A program made the translations under genes and the position numbers. Below are positions 1 through 9,965 of a DNA stretch of 64,000 bases, one piece after another. Location: the NCBI GenBank assembly GCA_951640165.1, contig OX621246.1:34056501-34120500 (forward strand). Reading direction: 5' to 3'. The stretch comes from Pseudoips prasinana (Eukaryota > Arthropoda > Insecta > Lepidoptera > Nolidae). The notes below the pieces were generated by a model, which worked only from the letters and a program-made list of their open reading frames with translations, made no database searches and had not been told where the DNA came from. The stretch's first letter is position 1; every line of letters begins with the position of its first letter.

Positions 1-206
1 CACAGACACTGTTAGTTTCCTTTTAAGTATTGTTTACAAGAAATTAATGGTTCTCATTTGCTCTATCTAAGAAACTGGTTCGTATTCTGCAACCTACTAA
101 ATATATTCTATTGCAATCAATTATTTACATATTTCTGATATATATTAGATATAACTATATAAGTAAAAACTACATTAAACCTACATAGATATAAAATAAA
201 CTCAAT
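1..206 (-). other. AT-rich 3' flank of the retroelement fragment at 207
   Basis: This lies just beyond the stop codon of the minus-strand reading frame ending at 207. It may be the 3' untranslated part of that retroelement. I see no other gene or structured element. Confidence 0.3.
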
Positions 207-497
207 CTATACAGCGTCAAAAAAATCTTCATTGTTGTCACTGTTGTCAGGGATCGTACCCAGAAGGCTGGAAGCATTGCCACGTTGTATGGCAATACTG
301 ATTCTTGGTCCAAAATAAAGGCCAACCTTCTGGTCATGTGAAGCGTCAATTATCAATTTTGCGTCATCCTGAAAGAGGGTGCGCGCATTTAAACCCCATG
401 GGCCAAGCGTTTCGACCCCAAACGGCTCAAATACATAACCTTCGACGAGGTTAGTGTATTTTATTATATTGTTACATGCATGGGAATTAATAGTCAC
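207..497 (-). pseudogene. C-terminal fragment of a retrotransposon polyprotein
   Basis: A minus-strand frame of about 97 codons ends at a stop at 207. It carries the pattern FEPFGVETLGPWG followed about 40 residues later by ISIAIQRGNASSLLGT. From memory, this VETLGPWG...AIQRGN arrangement is the conserved C-terminal tail of reverse-transcriptase proteins of insect retroelements; I cannot name the clade. The frame runs on upstream to 545, but those residues come from the adjacent LINE tail (498-735), so the real fragment starts near 497. It lacks the RT and endonuclease domains and is a 5'-truncated copy, not a host gene. Confidence 0.6.
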
Positions 498-735
498 CAT
501 CATGTCAGCCAAATGCCGTCCACTGCTGAACGAAGGCCTGTCCAAAAGATAATCCGCAATGGAGTTGTGTTCATCATTTGGAGGGATATGCCATAATCGC
601 CACGCTTGGCAGACGGGTTGGCGATGCCCACTCTCTGGTATATATATTCCCTCGGGAGAACTTCTACTCCCCCCACGGGGATGGGATGGGGTGACGATAT
701 TCTTTATAGCCGTCAGTCACACAGCCGCGGAACGG
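498..735 (-). mobile_element. 3' end of a non-LTR retrotransposon (LINE-M family)
   Basis: It contains the complement of the common LINE C-terminal coding end (CTCCACTGCTGAACGAAGGCC-like, reading EAYVQQW on the other strand), then the shared block ccataatcgcc...ttggcagacgg and the block with ccctcgggagaacttctac. The same blocks recur at 16025, 20640, 40085, 40975, 48014, 49345 and 50345. Only the 3' part is present. Confidence 0.6.
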
Positions 736-777
736 CTGTGTGACTGACTTAAGCATATCAGCTATAAAGAATATCGT
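694..777. repeat. Imperfect palindrome at the LINE-M boundary
   Basis: Left arm acgatattctttatagc plus gtcagtcacacagccg is repeated inverted as cggctgtgtgactgac plus gctataaagaatatcgt. The left arm belongs to the LINE-M fragment; the right arm is an inverted duplicate of it, followed by a (tac)n run. Confidence 0.75.
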
Positions 778-882
778 GCTTACTACTACTACTACTATAT
801 AGTGCTTCTAGCTAAATATAAGCTATGGCAGCCAATCCTATCGGATACTAGCCAGCCATAGCGATATATTCTAGTGCGTGTT

Positions 883-1350
883 AAATCACGGGTCTCACTT
901 AAAAGGGACGGCTATACGAGAAGACCAGGAGAGATAAGAACGCTGGATCTCCATCTATTCATGGTCTACGAGGCATGGGCGTATTATACCTTTAACTTCC
1001 AGACTCCGGGTTGCTGCTAGGTGTTTTCATAGCCAGAAAAATCATGAGTCTCACTTAAAAGGGATGGCTATATGAGACCAGGGGATATCAGGACGCAGGA
1101 CCTACAGCTTTACATGCTCTCCGAGGCATGGGCGTATAACACTCCTAACTTCCAGACTCCGGGTTGCTGCTAGGTGTTTTTCTAGCCAGACAAATCACGA
1201 GTCTCACTTAAAAGGGATAGCTATATGTATGATACGACCAGGGGAGATCAGGACGCAGGACCTACAGCTTTACATGCTGTCCGAGGCATGGGCATATAAC
1301 ACCTCTAACTTCTACACTCCGGGTTGCTGCTAGGTGTTTTCCTCGCCAGA
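883..1350 (+). repeat. Tandem array, three units of about 155 bp
   Basis: Units begin near 883, 1038 and 1192, each with aaatca(c/t)gggtctcacttaaaaggg and ending in cagactccgggttgctgctaggtgttttc. The units are roughly 85-90% alike by eye. No reading frame is conserved across them. Confidence 0.85.
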
Positions 1351-1430
1351 AAACTCACAGTATCTCTTTTTGGCGCGACCCAGAAACTCATTAAAGTCAT
1401 CATTACACATAAAGGGTCTCGCTGGTTCTG

Positions 1431-1655
1431 GCCTCGATGGTCTAGCGGCGGCGTGTTCAACCGCAGATAATGAGGTCCCAGGTTTAAGTAGTTGGCGGTC
1501 TACCTAATGGCCTCGGAGAGCACATAAAGCCGTCAGTCCCTGTACCTGATCTCATTCCGATGGTGTCACTTGTCGTCCCATCGGATCATGTGAGTGATGG
1601 GATAGAAAGTGCCTCTATGTTTGCGCACACACCTTTGAACTATAATAGTTCACCA
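1431..1655 (+). mobile_element. tRNA-derived SINE, family A (partial)
   Basis: A tRNA-like head (A box tggtctagcggcggcg, degenerate B box aggtttaagta) is followed by a body containing gagagcacataaagccgtcagtcc and gtcgtcccatcggatcatg. Longer copies are at 16959-17345 and 28404-28655. The T-arm is damaged, so this is not a functional tRNA gene. Confidence 0.75.
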
Positions 1656-2672
1656 ATAATAATAAAAAGAAAGCTTTCGACGACCTAACCTGTCCAGTCG
1701 GTGTAATCCGGTGCTTGTAAGGTGAGGGAAACTGTGTTAGGGTGTTGACGGGTTCGATCTCCACCCGGGACCAATCTTTATGTAAAAAAAAAGATTTGTT
1801 TCTGGTCTGGTTAATTTAGGGGCTACTTTCGTGCTTGGAATCTACTTTTAATACTACTCCTATAACTTGGGCAGTTGGTGTCTGGGACCTGCTTGAGTCT
1901 CGTCTTGAGCTTGACGGTCACAATTTAGGTTAGTTTTTAACCGATTTCAAGAGGAGGAGGTTCTCAAGTTGATCGTTATTTTTGTATGTATAATAATAAT
2001 AAACTATTTTATTATTATTATTATATATAGGGGTGTAATGCCGAAACTCATACTCTATACCCCCGTCTAAGTCCCGTCTGTCCATCAGAAAGGGACAGAA
2101 ATATAATGCAGATTTATTAAACCTGTTCACGTATGTACACTGATTACTCTGTGATTTATGAACCGATTTTCGTGATTGTTCTTTAGGTTGATGCGGAATA
2201 GTTGCCATTTGGTCCCATTAAAATTTAACATAGTTTGGCCCAGTAGTTTTCATTATATGAACATTTTTGTATGACAATTTTAGTGTAAATTGTGTGCAAT
2301 GTCAATTCTAGGGGTTACTAGGAATTAGTCCAAGATTCGGAAACAAAATCATCGCTCACTTCCTATGTTTACAAAACATGTTGATCAAATAGCAGTGATA
2401 CTGTACTGTGCTTGACGTGCAGTTTATTACGATATGACACATTGTTTGCACAGCGCGACTCTCCATACACACTATAAACAAACAGTGTTTCATCGCTTTC
2501 CTCGAATTGTTGCATCGGGGATCATTCAGGCAGTCATTCCGTCGTAAACTGAGTGTTAACATTACAATTATTATTGTCTAAATATACTACAATAATTAAT
2601 CTTCAATTTCTTGATGAAAATATATTCAGAAAAACTGAAGGTAGTAACAGATTTTATGTCGTCGGTGATACA
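1656..2672. other. No gene seen; possible SINE head at 1685-1800
   Basis: A B-box-like ggttcgatctcc near 1750, followed by ccgggaccaa and a poly-A run, suggests another tRNA-derived SINE head. The remainder is AT-rich with short open frames that have no recognisable motif. Confidence 0.4.
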
Positions 2673-2980
2673 TAGGGTTGCCAACTATACTGTTTTGAAC
2701 AGTATTATACTGAATTTCCCTAAATTATACTTTATACTGTTGAACAAAAATAATGTATACAAAATACTGTTTACATTTATTTAGGCAGGGGGCATTCACT
2801 GCTCTGTGTAGCGCAGCCACAAAGATCGCAAATTAGTAAGTTGTGCGAGAAGCGCTAAAGAATATGTATTTAAAACTATAAATAACTAAAATCAAGTAAA
2901 TTTTTCTAAAATACTGTTTAATATTCTTCATAGACCTGAATATACTTTATATCTAGTAAAAAAAAACGTTGGAAACCCTA
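2673..2980. mobile_element. hAT-type MITE with perfect 8-bp target duplication
   Basis: The element starts TAGGGTTGCCAACTATA and ends GTTGGAAACCCTA, which are inverted copies of each other with a few mismatches. It is flanked on both sides by GTGATACA (2665-2672 and 2981-2988). An 8-bp duplication and a TAGGG terminus are typical of hAT transposons. The 308-bp element has no coding capacity. Confidence 0.88.
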
Positions 2981-2988
2981 GTGATACA

Positions 2989-3529
2989 TATCATATTAGT
3001 TACAACTCAACAGTTACTCATATTAAATATATTATGAATATATAATATAATAAAATAGATAAATAAATAAAAGTTGATAATTTAAATTAATACTTGACAG
3101 AAAAATTATAGTAATAATATGTAATTACATTAATAATATTTAAATTAATTAAGAATGTATAACAATAGAAATTTCAATTAATACTTGACTGGTAAATTAT
3201 AGTTGTATAGACAATAATATGAATAATATCAAAATGAATATAGAATATAATAAAATAGAATCACAAATAAAAAATGGATAACTAAATGAATACTTCACTG
3301 ATAACTTATAGTAGTATGTAGGTAATAATATTAATAATATCCAAATGTAGTAATATATATATATATATAATAGTAATAAATAGATAATTTATTTGTAATT
3401 AATTAACAACAGATGCCTTGTATATATGGTTAATATACATAAATATATCTAATATATATACATATATATATATATTAGATACATTAGCAAAAATATACCT
3501 AAGTAATAATAGAATTAATTATGTCTAAC
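2989..3529. repeat. AT-rich low-complexity stretch with (AT)n tracts
   Basis: Runs of atat at about 3350-3370 and 3460-3475 sit in sequence that is almost entirely A/T, with diverged internal repeats of the type aatacttgac...aattatagtaat. No gene is seen. Confidence 0.7.
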
Positions 3530-3665
3530 TAAAGCCCTCTTCCTCTCTTCTACATTTGCTGTGCCCGACAGGGTCCATAATGATACCATATATAGTTGTA
3601 ACACCTTATCAACATTGTGGAATGCAAATAAAACATTGAGTATTGAGTAAATACATATAATTACA
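3530..3665 (+). mobile_element. Probable 3' untranslated tail of a LINE
   Basis: The stretch ends in ggaatgcaaataaaacattgagtattgag, a polyadenylation-like signal followed by short tandem repeats, as in non-LTR retrotransposon tails of insects. No coding part remains. Confidence 0.35.
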
Positions 3666-4489
3666 AGCATCAATGGCATTGTATTAAATGGCCACACGGA
3701 CAAATTTCTTCCATGTAGGCCACTGGGCAGTCTCAATAATGAATAACTAAGTCAATATGTGTGAGCAAAAGTGTGATCTGGGTAACTGAGCATACTCTAT
3801 GTCCTCTTTCTCATAATCTAGTGAAAGTCTACAATAAATAGAAACATTACGTTACAATTAACCATAAAAATATTAACAAATAAGTATAATTTTTTTTCAA
3901 TTAGGAGTAATGATTACGATTTAAGTTTTTGTTTTTGTCACTGTATCACCTACCTTAACAAACACCTATCTCCGTATGCACAACCGATTGTGACGGATGC
4001 GTGTAGGTATTGGACTATTTTTTGTAGAATGCATTCTCTAACTACCCTGTTTTTATATTTTGTAATAAGTAGTAGTTATCTAATTATTTACGCTGTGCCA
4101 ATATTAAAAAGCATGTTGTACTTTAAAGTTATATGGTATTTTCTCTGCAAGTGATTTTTGTAAGAAGAAGTTTGCAATAAGAAAACAATATGACTGACCC
4201 TAAAAATTACTAATTAATCTCCGAACCTCAACCGGTTAAATATGCTACCAATTGATCACCAAAATTGGAGCCACATTATGAAGTTTAAACCAATCAGGAC
4301 AATAATGGATAATTTTTTATATACTGTGGACACGGGTCTCATCGCGATAAATATTTAGGTAAATCATTACCTTGGTTACCCGACGTTTCGGCATGGATTG
4401 CACCAGCCGTAGTCACGGGACAAAAAAAAATGTGTACAAATCGCGAAAGTTTAAAAACATTAATAATGGATAAAATAAATTTGACTTAC
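3666..4489 (-). other. Putative intron of the GPCR gene; no other gene seen
   Basis: If the exon at 4490-4768 is real, this is the start of its downstream intron. It contains a fragment cgacgtttcggcatgg...gccgtagtcacggg near 4380-4420 that looks like a dispersed repeat. Confidence 0.4.
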
Positions 4490-4768
4490 CCACTACTCCA
4501 ACTACGCTAAAAATACAGGCGCATGTTGCGGCCAGTATTGTAGCCTCAAGAGGGTAGAACGTAGCGTTCTGTTGCATGTTCAAATCCGTACTATTTTCGA
4601 ACGACATTGTCAACACATCACTATTCACTGGTTTTTAAAATTTTAATTTAGAATTCTTTCTTGTCATTTTATACTTTTTAAATCGCTGCTGTTAAAGACA
4701 AATTGTTAACTGTCACTTTCGGCCATCTTGCAGATGTTTGAACTCTTTGGAACACCACACAGAACGAT
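4490..4768 (-). CDS. First coding exon of a rhodopsin-family GPCR (partial gene)
   Basis: Read on the minus strand, the exon follows a polypyrimidine TTTTGTTTCAG acceptor and ends at a canonical GTAAGT donor (4489-4484). Translation most likely starts at the ATG at 4607; an earlier in-frame GTG is not a usable start. It gives 39 residues plus one base: N-glycosylation sequons at N5 (NST) and N14 (NAT), then a hydrophobic run from A22 (ATILAATCACIFSVVGVVG) that looks like TM1 just before its conserved GN. A short N-glycosylated N-terminus leading into TM1 is typical of class A receptors. From memory it most resembles insect trapped-in-endoderm-1/moody-type receptors, but I cannot confirm this. 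The 5' UTR (4608-4768) holds a six-codon upstream ORF (4726-4706). The remaining exons must lie beyond the left edge. Confidence 0.6.
4706..4726 (-). promoter_or_regulatory. Upstream ORF in the GPCR 5' leader
   Basis: ATG followed by five sense codons and TAA lies between the presumed acceptor and the main ATG, without overlapping it. If the leader is as drawn, this uORF would be met first by scanning ribosomes and could dampen translation. Confidence 0.4.
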
Positions 4769-6299
4769 CTGAAACAAAATGTAAGATAGTGTTACAAACC
4801 TTTTTATGGAACTCAACACATGTTTGTACATTAAAAAAAAAAGTTGAACTACTAAACTAATGCTCAAATTTTTTACAGCCCTCCCAGATTAGCACGTCCT
4901 CATTAGAAGATAAATAAATAGTTAATTGATATGCGAAATGTCAATCAACGGATGTGGGAGGTTCTTTATTTATAGAGTCGCTACATTGCTGCTACGCAAA
5001 AAACGTTTATGATTCCTTTCGCATGGGTCATTAAAACTTTAACGATCGATACCGTACGCATCGCCTACTGAGTGTAACCAAATTTAGTAAAGATTTATGA
5101 AGTGTTTATGAAACTGAAGAGCCGTCAAAACATAAATGAAAGACCAAAATGGACAGATAAACAGGAGGTCTTTCATTTATAGAGTACTGCAACTCTAAAT
5201 TCGTACGCCATCCATCCACCAGTCTAAGTTATGCAGTGGAACGGCGTGCCAGTTTAGAATGTTAAAAGTCTAGTCTATGTATAAGTGTGTATAGCATATT
5301 GCAAAATAAACATCTCAGAAATCAAAGGAGATCGCGACCCGCAATGGGATAGTCGATGTAGAGACGAAAGAAAGACATCGTTTGTTTTTCATCCGCTTGT
5401 CTCCAGCTCAACGGTTAGATGGATTTCAGTAAACGATGTATTGCACTGCTTTATTAAAATGCATCAGGTCCATTGAGGATATGGAGTGTACGAAGAACGC
5501 AGAATAAATTGTGACATCCATATAAAAAAAATTGGAAGGGTCTGTTTGTAACGTTAACGTTGCGTTGCTGGCCTTTAAGAAAAGAAGAGGCTCACTTCTT
5601 GAAGGTTCCCCTGTCATACCGCATCGGAAATACCTCTGCATCTAATTGCTTGGTTGGTCTGAATCTTACGTTGATCGATTGAACTGAATTACTAGAATCA
5701 CAGCCGTCGTCCAAATAAGACTTGTGCAACTATCGCTCTACGTTAGTACGAAATGAGGCCCTCGCGGACCGCTCGTCCTATTGAAAATTAGAGGAACAAG
5801 CATACCAATTTGATGAGCACAAAGTAATCTATTATAAGTAGCGGAAACAGAACCATAACAATAAGAAAATTATCAAGAGAAAGTCCGCTAACTACTATGC
5901 TAATGAAATGCGGGTACTTAGAAGAATCACATGTCCGTTTCAAAAAGCGTGAGCATCTAGGTCCGTCCGTACGTCGCGGCCCACTTTTCTATGCGATCGT
6001 AACGAGATTTCCATACTCTTTTCTTATATCATTCCGAGTAACGCCGATCAATAAAAATCAGCCAAGTGCATGTCGGAGTCGCTCACTTAGGGTCACGTAT
6101 GTCTTGTACAACAAGTTTTTTTTTCTCGTAGTTCGATTTTCTTGTAGGACAACTATTTATGTGATCTATAAGTTGTTTTTATTAAACTGGGTGTGTTTGA
6201 TATCCGTCTAACAAACATGTAACTATGTTAGTCAAGTACCCTGCAAAATATGTAAGTATAATAATACTAGTATTAATCTCTGTCATTAAAAAAAACTAA
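4769..6299. other. No gene recognised; repeat scraps
   Basis: At 5725-5775 a stretch matches 10093-10135 in inverse orientation (cctcat...taacgtagagcga.agttgcacaa). At 6055-6110 there is the start of repeat family G (gccaagtgcatgtcggagtcgctcac). The open frames at 5426-5641 and 5897-6211 have no motif I recognise. Confidence 0.4.
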
Positions 6300-6329
6300 T
6301 GTATTTTAGACACAAGACTTAAGTTAAAC

Positions 6330-6560
6330 TTAGATAGATATACGAAGTGTAACGAATGAGAACGGCTATGAGAGAAAGGGATAAGGACAATGTGTGCTTG
6401 CACCTCTCTCTCTCTTACCCCTACAGCAATATACGAAACGTAACTCTCTCTCTCTCTTTCTATCTTTACTAATTTATATCTGTCTCAACTACCGTTCGCC
6501 TCACCCGATCACACTTTTCGTAACACTCTCGACACGCATTCAACAGCTTACTCTCCAAGT
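6330..6560 (+). repeat. Dispersed repeat family J, copy 1
   Basis: It has the CT-rich block cacctctctctctcttacccctacag, then acgaaacgtaactctc and ccgttcgcctcacccgatcacac. Other copies are at 21530 (+), 29385 (-) and 57405 (-). The class is unknown. Confidence 0.7.
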
Positions 6561-7261
6561 CAATCATTCCTAAAGAAGTTTTACATCATAAACAAGGTGT
6601 AAATAAGTTCAAATGGCACTTAAAATAGGACACTATTATTATTTTTTTTATTTATTAGGATAACAAACATTATTAACAACTTATAATAAGACAAACAGGT
6701 TATAACAACTAATTACCAATTATACGCAATATACACCAATATATTACACCAATTTCAGGTGTCATTTCAACTTTCGTACACTTTCTCGTTTTGTTTCGTA
6801 CACGCATTCATCAAGCATTCGCAAGTGTCATTTCAACTTCTTTCTTAAATTCTGTAGAACAAGTCTTCTAGCGATCTTTCTTACCCCATTCCGCAATCGT
6901 TCACTACAACCTCATCCAAGGACATCAGTCTATACACTGCATTAATCACCAACACAATATGAATACAAACTGCAGTTAATGACCTGGTAATGAGCGGTGC
7001 CTCTTAAGTGCCCCCTTATTAAGAGGTGTTGACCTTTTCGGGGAACTATAGGGGTATGTTCGGCGTTCCTCTGCTCAGTAGATCTAAACGCGTTTAGATT
7101 ATAGATTTGTGTGAGGATGCTGGTAATTATAGCTTAAGTGGCGGCAGCTGACCTCCTCTGAAGTCAATTTGAGATGAGCGATTAATAGTTAAGTATATTC
7201 AGGAGTTGGAAATGTTGGAATTGATGACGCCTGCAAGTTAGAACCTGTCATGTACTAATTT
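6561..7261. other. No gene seen
   Basis: AT-rich sequence with a small palindrome near 7085 (ctaaacgcgtttag). It contains the duplicated phrase gtgtcatttcaactt (6758 and 6826), suggesting a minor local duplication. Confidence 0.4.
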
Positions 7262-7345
7262 TATTATTATTAGGTTACTGCAAACATGTTCTGACTACAA
7301 GCGCTTAAAGTCTACTCGAATAAAAACCTTTATTATATTAGAGGG
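7262..7345 (-). repeat. Dispersed repeat family I, fragment
   Basis: The complement reads aataaaggtttttattcgagtagacttt..gcgcttgtagtcagaacatgttt, matching 21080-21170 and 50593-50665. Confidence 0.65.
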
Positions 7346-7480
7346 CGACAAACGGGGAAGTGGGGATAGTGACAGTAATGGAGGCAAAAGACGTGTGCAA
7401 AGATCGTGACAGATGGAAATCCGTTGTCTCTGCCTACCCCTCTGGGAGACAGGCGTGAGTCTATGTATGTATGTACATTG
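7346..7480 (+). mobile_element. 3' tail of a non-LTR retrotransposon with (TATG)n end
   Basis: It contains gatcgtgacagatggaaatccgttgtctctgcctaccc...aggcgtgagtc followed by tatgtatgtatg. The coding sense is DRDRWKSVVSAYPSG-like, the C-terminal end of a LINE protein. The same tail occurs in inverse orientation at 9381-9461 and with more coding sequence at 33055-33325. Confidence 0.65.
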
Positions 7481-7949
7481 ATAATGCTGATGAGAATAGT
7501 GAAATAATTTGCGAAAGACGCGTAGAGTTCGCAAGTAGATCCGGCTGGTAATGATCAAAGTCTTATTTTAGTCTCCAGCCAAGCATGCGCCGGCGCGTAC
7601 AGAAAGTATTTGGATTTCATAACACAGTAATTGCGGCTAATTTGGTTTCTGCTGGATGCTAATGTGCTTTCAGAAGACATTGTTAGATGTTAGTCATAAG
7701 GTTATTACTTCAGCGAGTCGTTCGTTTTAGTACGTAGTGTCACAGACTGGGGTTTTATTGGGCTATTAGTTTCGGGCAGTGCGTCCATTACAGTTTCTGG
7801 GTAATGTCCCTTTCTAGTATTTCTGGAAAATGTGGACATAATCTGGTGAGGATGGTAGTGTTAGTGCCGTATATAATTTTAAAATATCTACAAGATGTAA
7901 CAAGAATAGTAGAGGAAATTGAAACAGTGCAATCTACCCATGAAATTCG

Positions 7950-8132
7950 TCAAACTAATATTATAAAGGTGACAGTTTTTGAGTGTGTGAGTGTGTGTGT
8001 GTATTTGTTATTGTAACTTCTTCACGACTAAACGGCTGGATCTATGTTAATTAAATTTGGTATGGAGTTAGTTGATACCCTGGATTAACACATAGGCTAT
8101 ACTTAATTTATAAACCCGTGAGTCACAGCTAG
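7950..8132 (+). mobile_element. Small Helitron (Lep1-like)
   Basis: It starts TCAAACTAATATTATAAAGG and ends CACAGCTAG with T following, the Helitron pattern (5' TC, 3' CTRR, insertion before T). It includes a (gt)n run and the conserved acacataggctat. It has no helicase and is non-autonomous. The base before TC is G instead of the usual A. Confidence 0.75.
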
Positions 8133-8159
8133 TTAAATTTAATTTAATGTTTTAACTAC

Positions 8160-8410
8160 TTGACGGTCACCGTAGCCTAGTTGGTAGTGCTCCTGCCTAC
8201 GAAGCTGGTGGTCCTGGGGTGAATCCCGATAAGTGAAAATATTTGTGTGATGAGCACGAATATTTGTTTCTGAGTCATGGATGTTTTCTATGTATATAAG
8301 TATTTATCTATCTATATAAGTATGTATATCGTCGCCTGGTACCCATAGTACAAGCTTTGCTTAGTTTGGGGCTAGGATGATCTGTGTGACATTGTCCCTA
8401 GATATTATAT
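8160..8410 (+). mobile_element. tRNA-derived SINE, family B, copy 1
   Basis: The tRNA-like head has A box tagcctagttggtagtgc and a mutated B box. Its body contains atttgtgtgatgagcacgaatatttg and ends ttagtttggggctaggatgatctgtgtgac. Related copies are at 38972 (+) and 43480 (-). Confidence 0.85.
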
Positions 8411-8555
8411 TAGATTATACTATTTTATTATATTGATAATGTACACCAACAACCTATTCACAATTTGTTTGTATGAGTCTAATACAGAGAGATAAGTCCA
8501 GTGTGAGTATAGGTCACTTACAGGTATGCACAACGTTCCAAGATTTATAAACATA

Positions 8556-8823
8556 CTAGCGGCCCGGTACGTGCTTCGCTACGTATAAGGCATAGTAATA
8601 AAAAAAATGATTATTAAGTTCATTTATTCAAACAAAAAAATATTTTAAATTTTTAAAAGATGTATTTACACCTTTTCAAGACTTTTTTAAAATTTTCTCT
8701 ACGTGCAAACCTTCCCTGGACTTCCACGAATAATTCAAGACCAAAATTAGCCAAATCGGTAAAGGCGTTGATGAGTTATATAACATTACAACGAAAAGTG
8801 GCATTGATTTTTATATATATAGA
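8556..8823 (-). mobile_element. Small Helitron, minus strand
   Basis: Reading the minus strand, it begins TCTATATATATAAAAATC and ends in a GC-rich hairpin (gcgaagcacg) followed by CTAG. The flanking bases are A on the plus side at 8555 and T at 8824, as expected for insertion between A and T. Confidence 0.8.
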
Positions 8824-9097
8824 TTATTATAACATTGAAAAAACACATATCAAATAATTTATACAGAATTTTTTGCAGTAGGTACATTATATAAAACAAC
8901 AGATAGTAATCAATCAAAATTAAATCAATTAAAACTGAAAGAAAATACATTAAAATTAATTTAAACGAATTAAAATATTATATCGTAAACCTGTTATAAA
9001 AATGGACTTAGTGGTAGACTATGAACTTAATTGCATTACAATATAGGTTTTACTACATTATAATATAGGTTTTATTGCATTATATTAGTATAGAGAC
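8824..9097. other. AT-rich, no gene seen
   Basis: Low-complexity AT-rich sequence with a duplicated aatataggttttattgcatta phrase near 9045-9085. Confidence 0.5.
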
Positions 9098-9323
9098 TAA
9101 GGCCTCGGTCACGGTGGAAGCGAGGCGGCGACGCGACGGCGCGGGCGGCGCCGCGGCGTGTTAAAAATGTTACAATGGAACTAGCCTCGATGGCAGCGGC
9201 GAGGGGGTACGAGCGATGCGTAGCAATCTGGCGGTACCTAATGTTGAGTTTTTTTGTTAGTTGAGCTCTTTTTTGCTAACGAGCTCTAGTGCCGTGTGGT
9301 CTGCCCGCTGACTTCGATACCGG

Positions 9324-9657
9324 GGGCTTTACCGGCTAAGTCGCCGAACATCGATTTCTTAAATGGCGTTCAAATAAATACATACATACATAGACTCACG
9401 CCTGTTTCCCAGAGGGGTAGGCAGAGACAACGGATTTCCATTTGTCACGATCTTTGCATACTTCAAATAAATAAAGGTTAAAAATTACTTAATCAATCTT
9501 CAAATCGGCTTCAACGTTGACAATCAATTCCGGACCATTTATGACGTAACATGTGCTCATGGAAGCCGATTTAACTATTGATTAAGTCATTTTTAACCTT
9601 TATTTATTTGAACGTCATTTAAGAAATCGATGTTCGGCGACTTAGCCGGTAGAGCCC
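9324..9657. mobile_element. CWG-target hairpin MITE, copy a, itself interrupted
   Basis: Long inverted ends (GGGCTTTACCGGCTAAG ... CTTAGCCGGTAGAGCCC) are flanked by CGG at left and CAG at right, a decayed 3-bp CWG duplication. Subtracting the 81-bp insert and its 12-bp duplication leaves 241 bp, the size of the other four copies (37641, 38256, 53398, 54536). Confidence 0.85.
9381..9461 (-). mobile_element. LINE tail inserted into the MITE, 12-bp duplication
   Basis: An 81-bp minus-strand piece of the (TATG)n-tailed LINE lies between two copies of TTCAAATAAATA (9369-9380 and 9462-9473). The (catacata) run at its left is the LINE 3' tail, so it inserted by target-primed reverse transcription. 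Confidence 0.9.
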
Positions 9658-9837
9658 CAGGTACAGCATTGCCACGCCGCTGCGCTCCCCGCGCCGCCGC
9701 CACCACCGCCACCACGCCCCCGCTGACTTGGTGACCAAGACCTTAAGGGGGAATGTGTTGAATGTTTGCAAACCAATGAAAGCGGTAGGATATGATGATA
9801 CCATAATAATGTAATAATCCGAATTATGTACTGACGC

Positions 9838-9965
9838 CAGCACATCAACGTATTCCAATCTGTCAAGTTTCCCCAATTGAAAGTGACCAAAGCTTATGTA
9901 ATAAAGTAGAAAATCTATAAAAGAAATTTGACAGATTGGGTAGCTGGATGTGCGGCCGTCGATAC
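9838..9965. mobile_element. 141-bp hairpin MITE family, copy 1 (decayed)
   Basis: It starts GTACTGACGCCAGCACATC and ends with a damaged inverse (gatgtgcggccgtcgatac). The interior cccaattgaaagtgac and tctataaaagaaatttgacag match the copies at 46467, 57045 and 59686. Confidence 0.8.

Larger units (their letters stand above)
9098..9745. mobile_element. DNA element with GC-rich inverted ends, hosting a nested MITE
   Basis: The left end taaggcctcggtcac runs into a very GC-rich block (9120-9165, ggcggcgacgcgacgg). The right end has a GC-rich block (9670-9725) running out to gtgaccaagacctta, roughly the inverse of the left end. A MITE occupies 9324-9657. No protein is encoded. The target duplication is not clear, so the limits are approximate. 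Confidence 0.5.

Noticed and set aside
883..1350. CRISPR-like array
   Set aside because: Whole 155-bp units repeat with no distinct repeat-spacer structure, and the context is eukaryotic. The 76-bp and 23-bp arrays are plain tandem repeats for the same reason.
5897..6211. 104-codon plus-strand frame
   Set aside because: No domain, hydrophobic by AT-rich codon chance, and it runs into repeat family G sequence.
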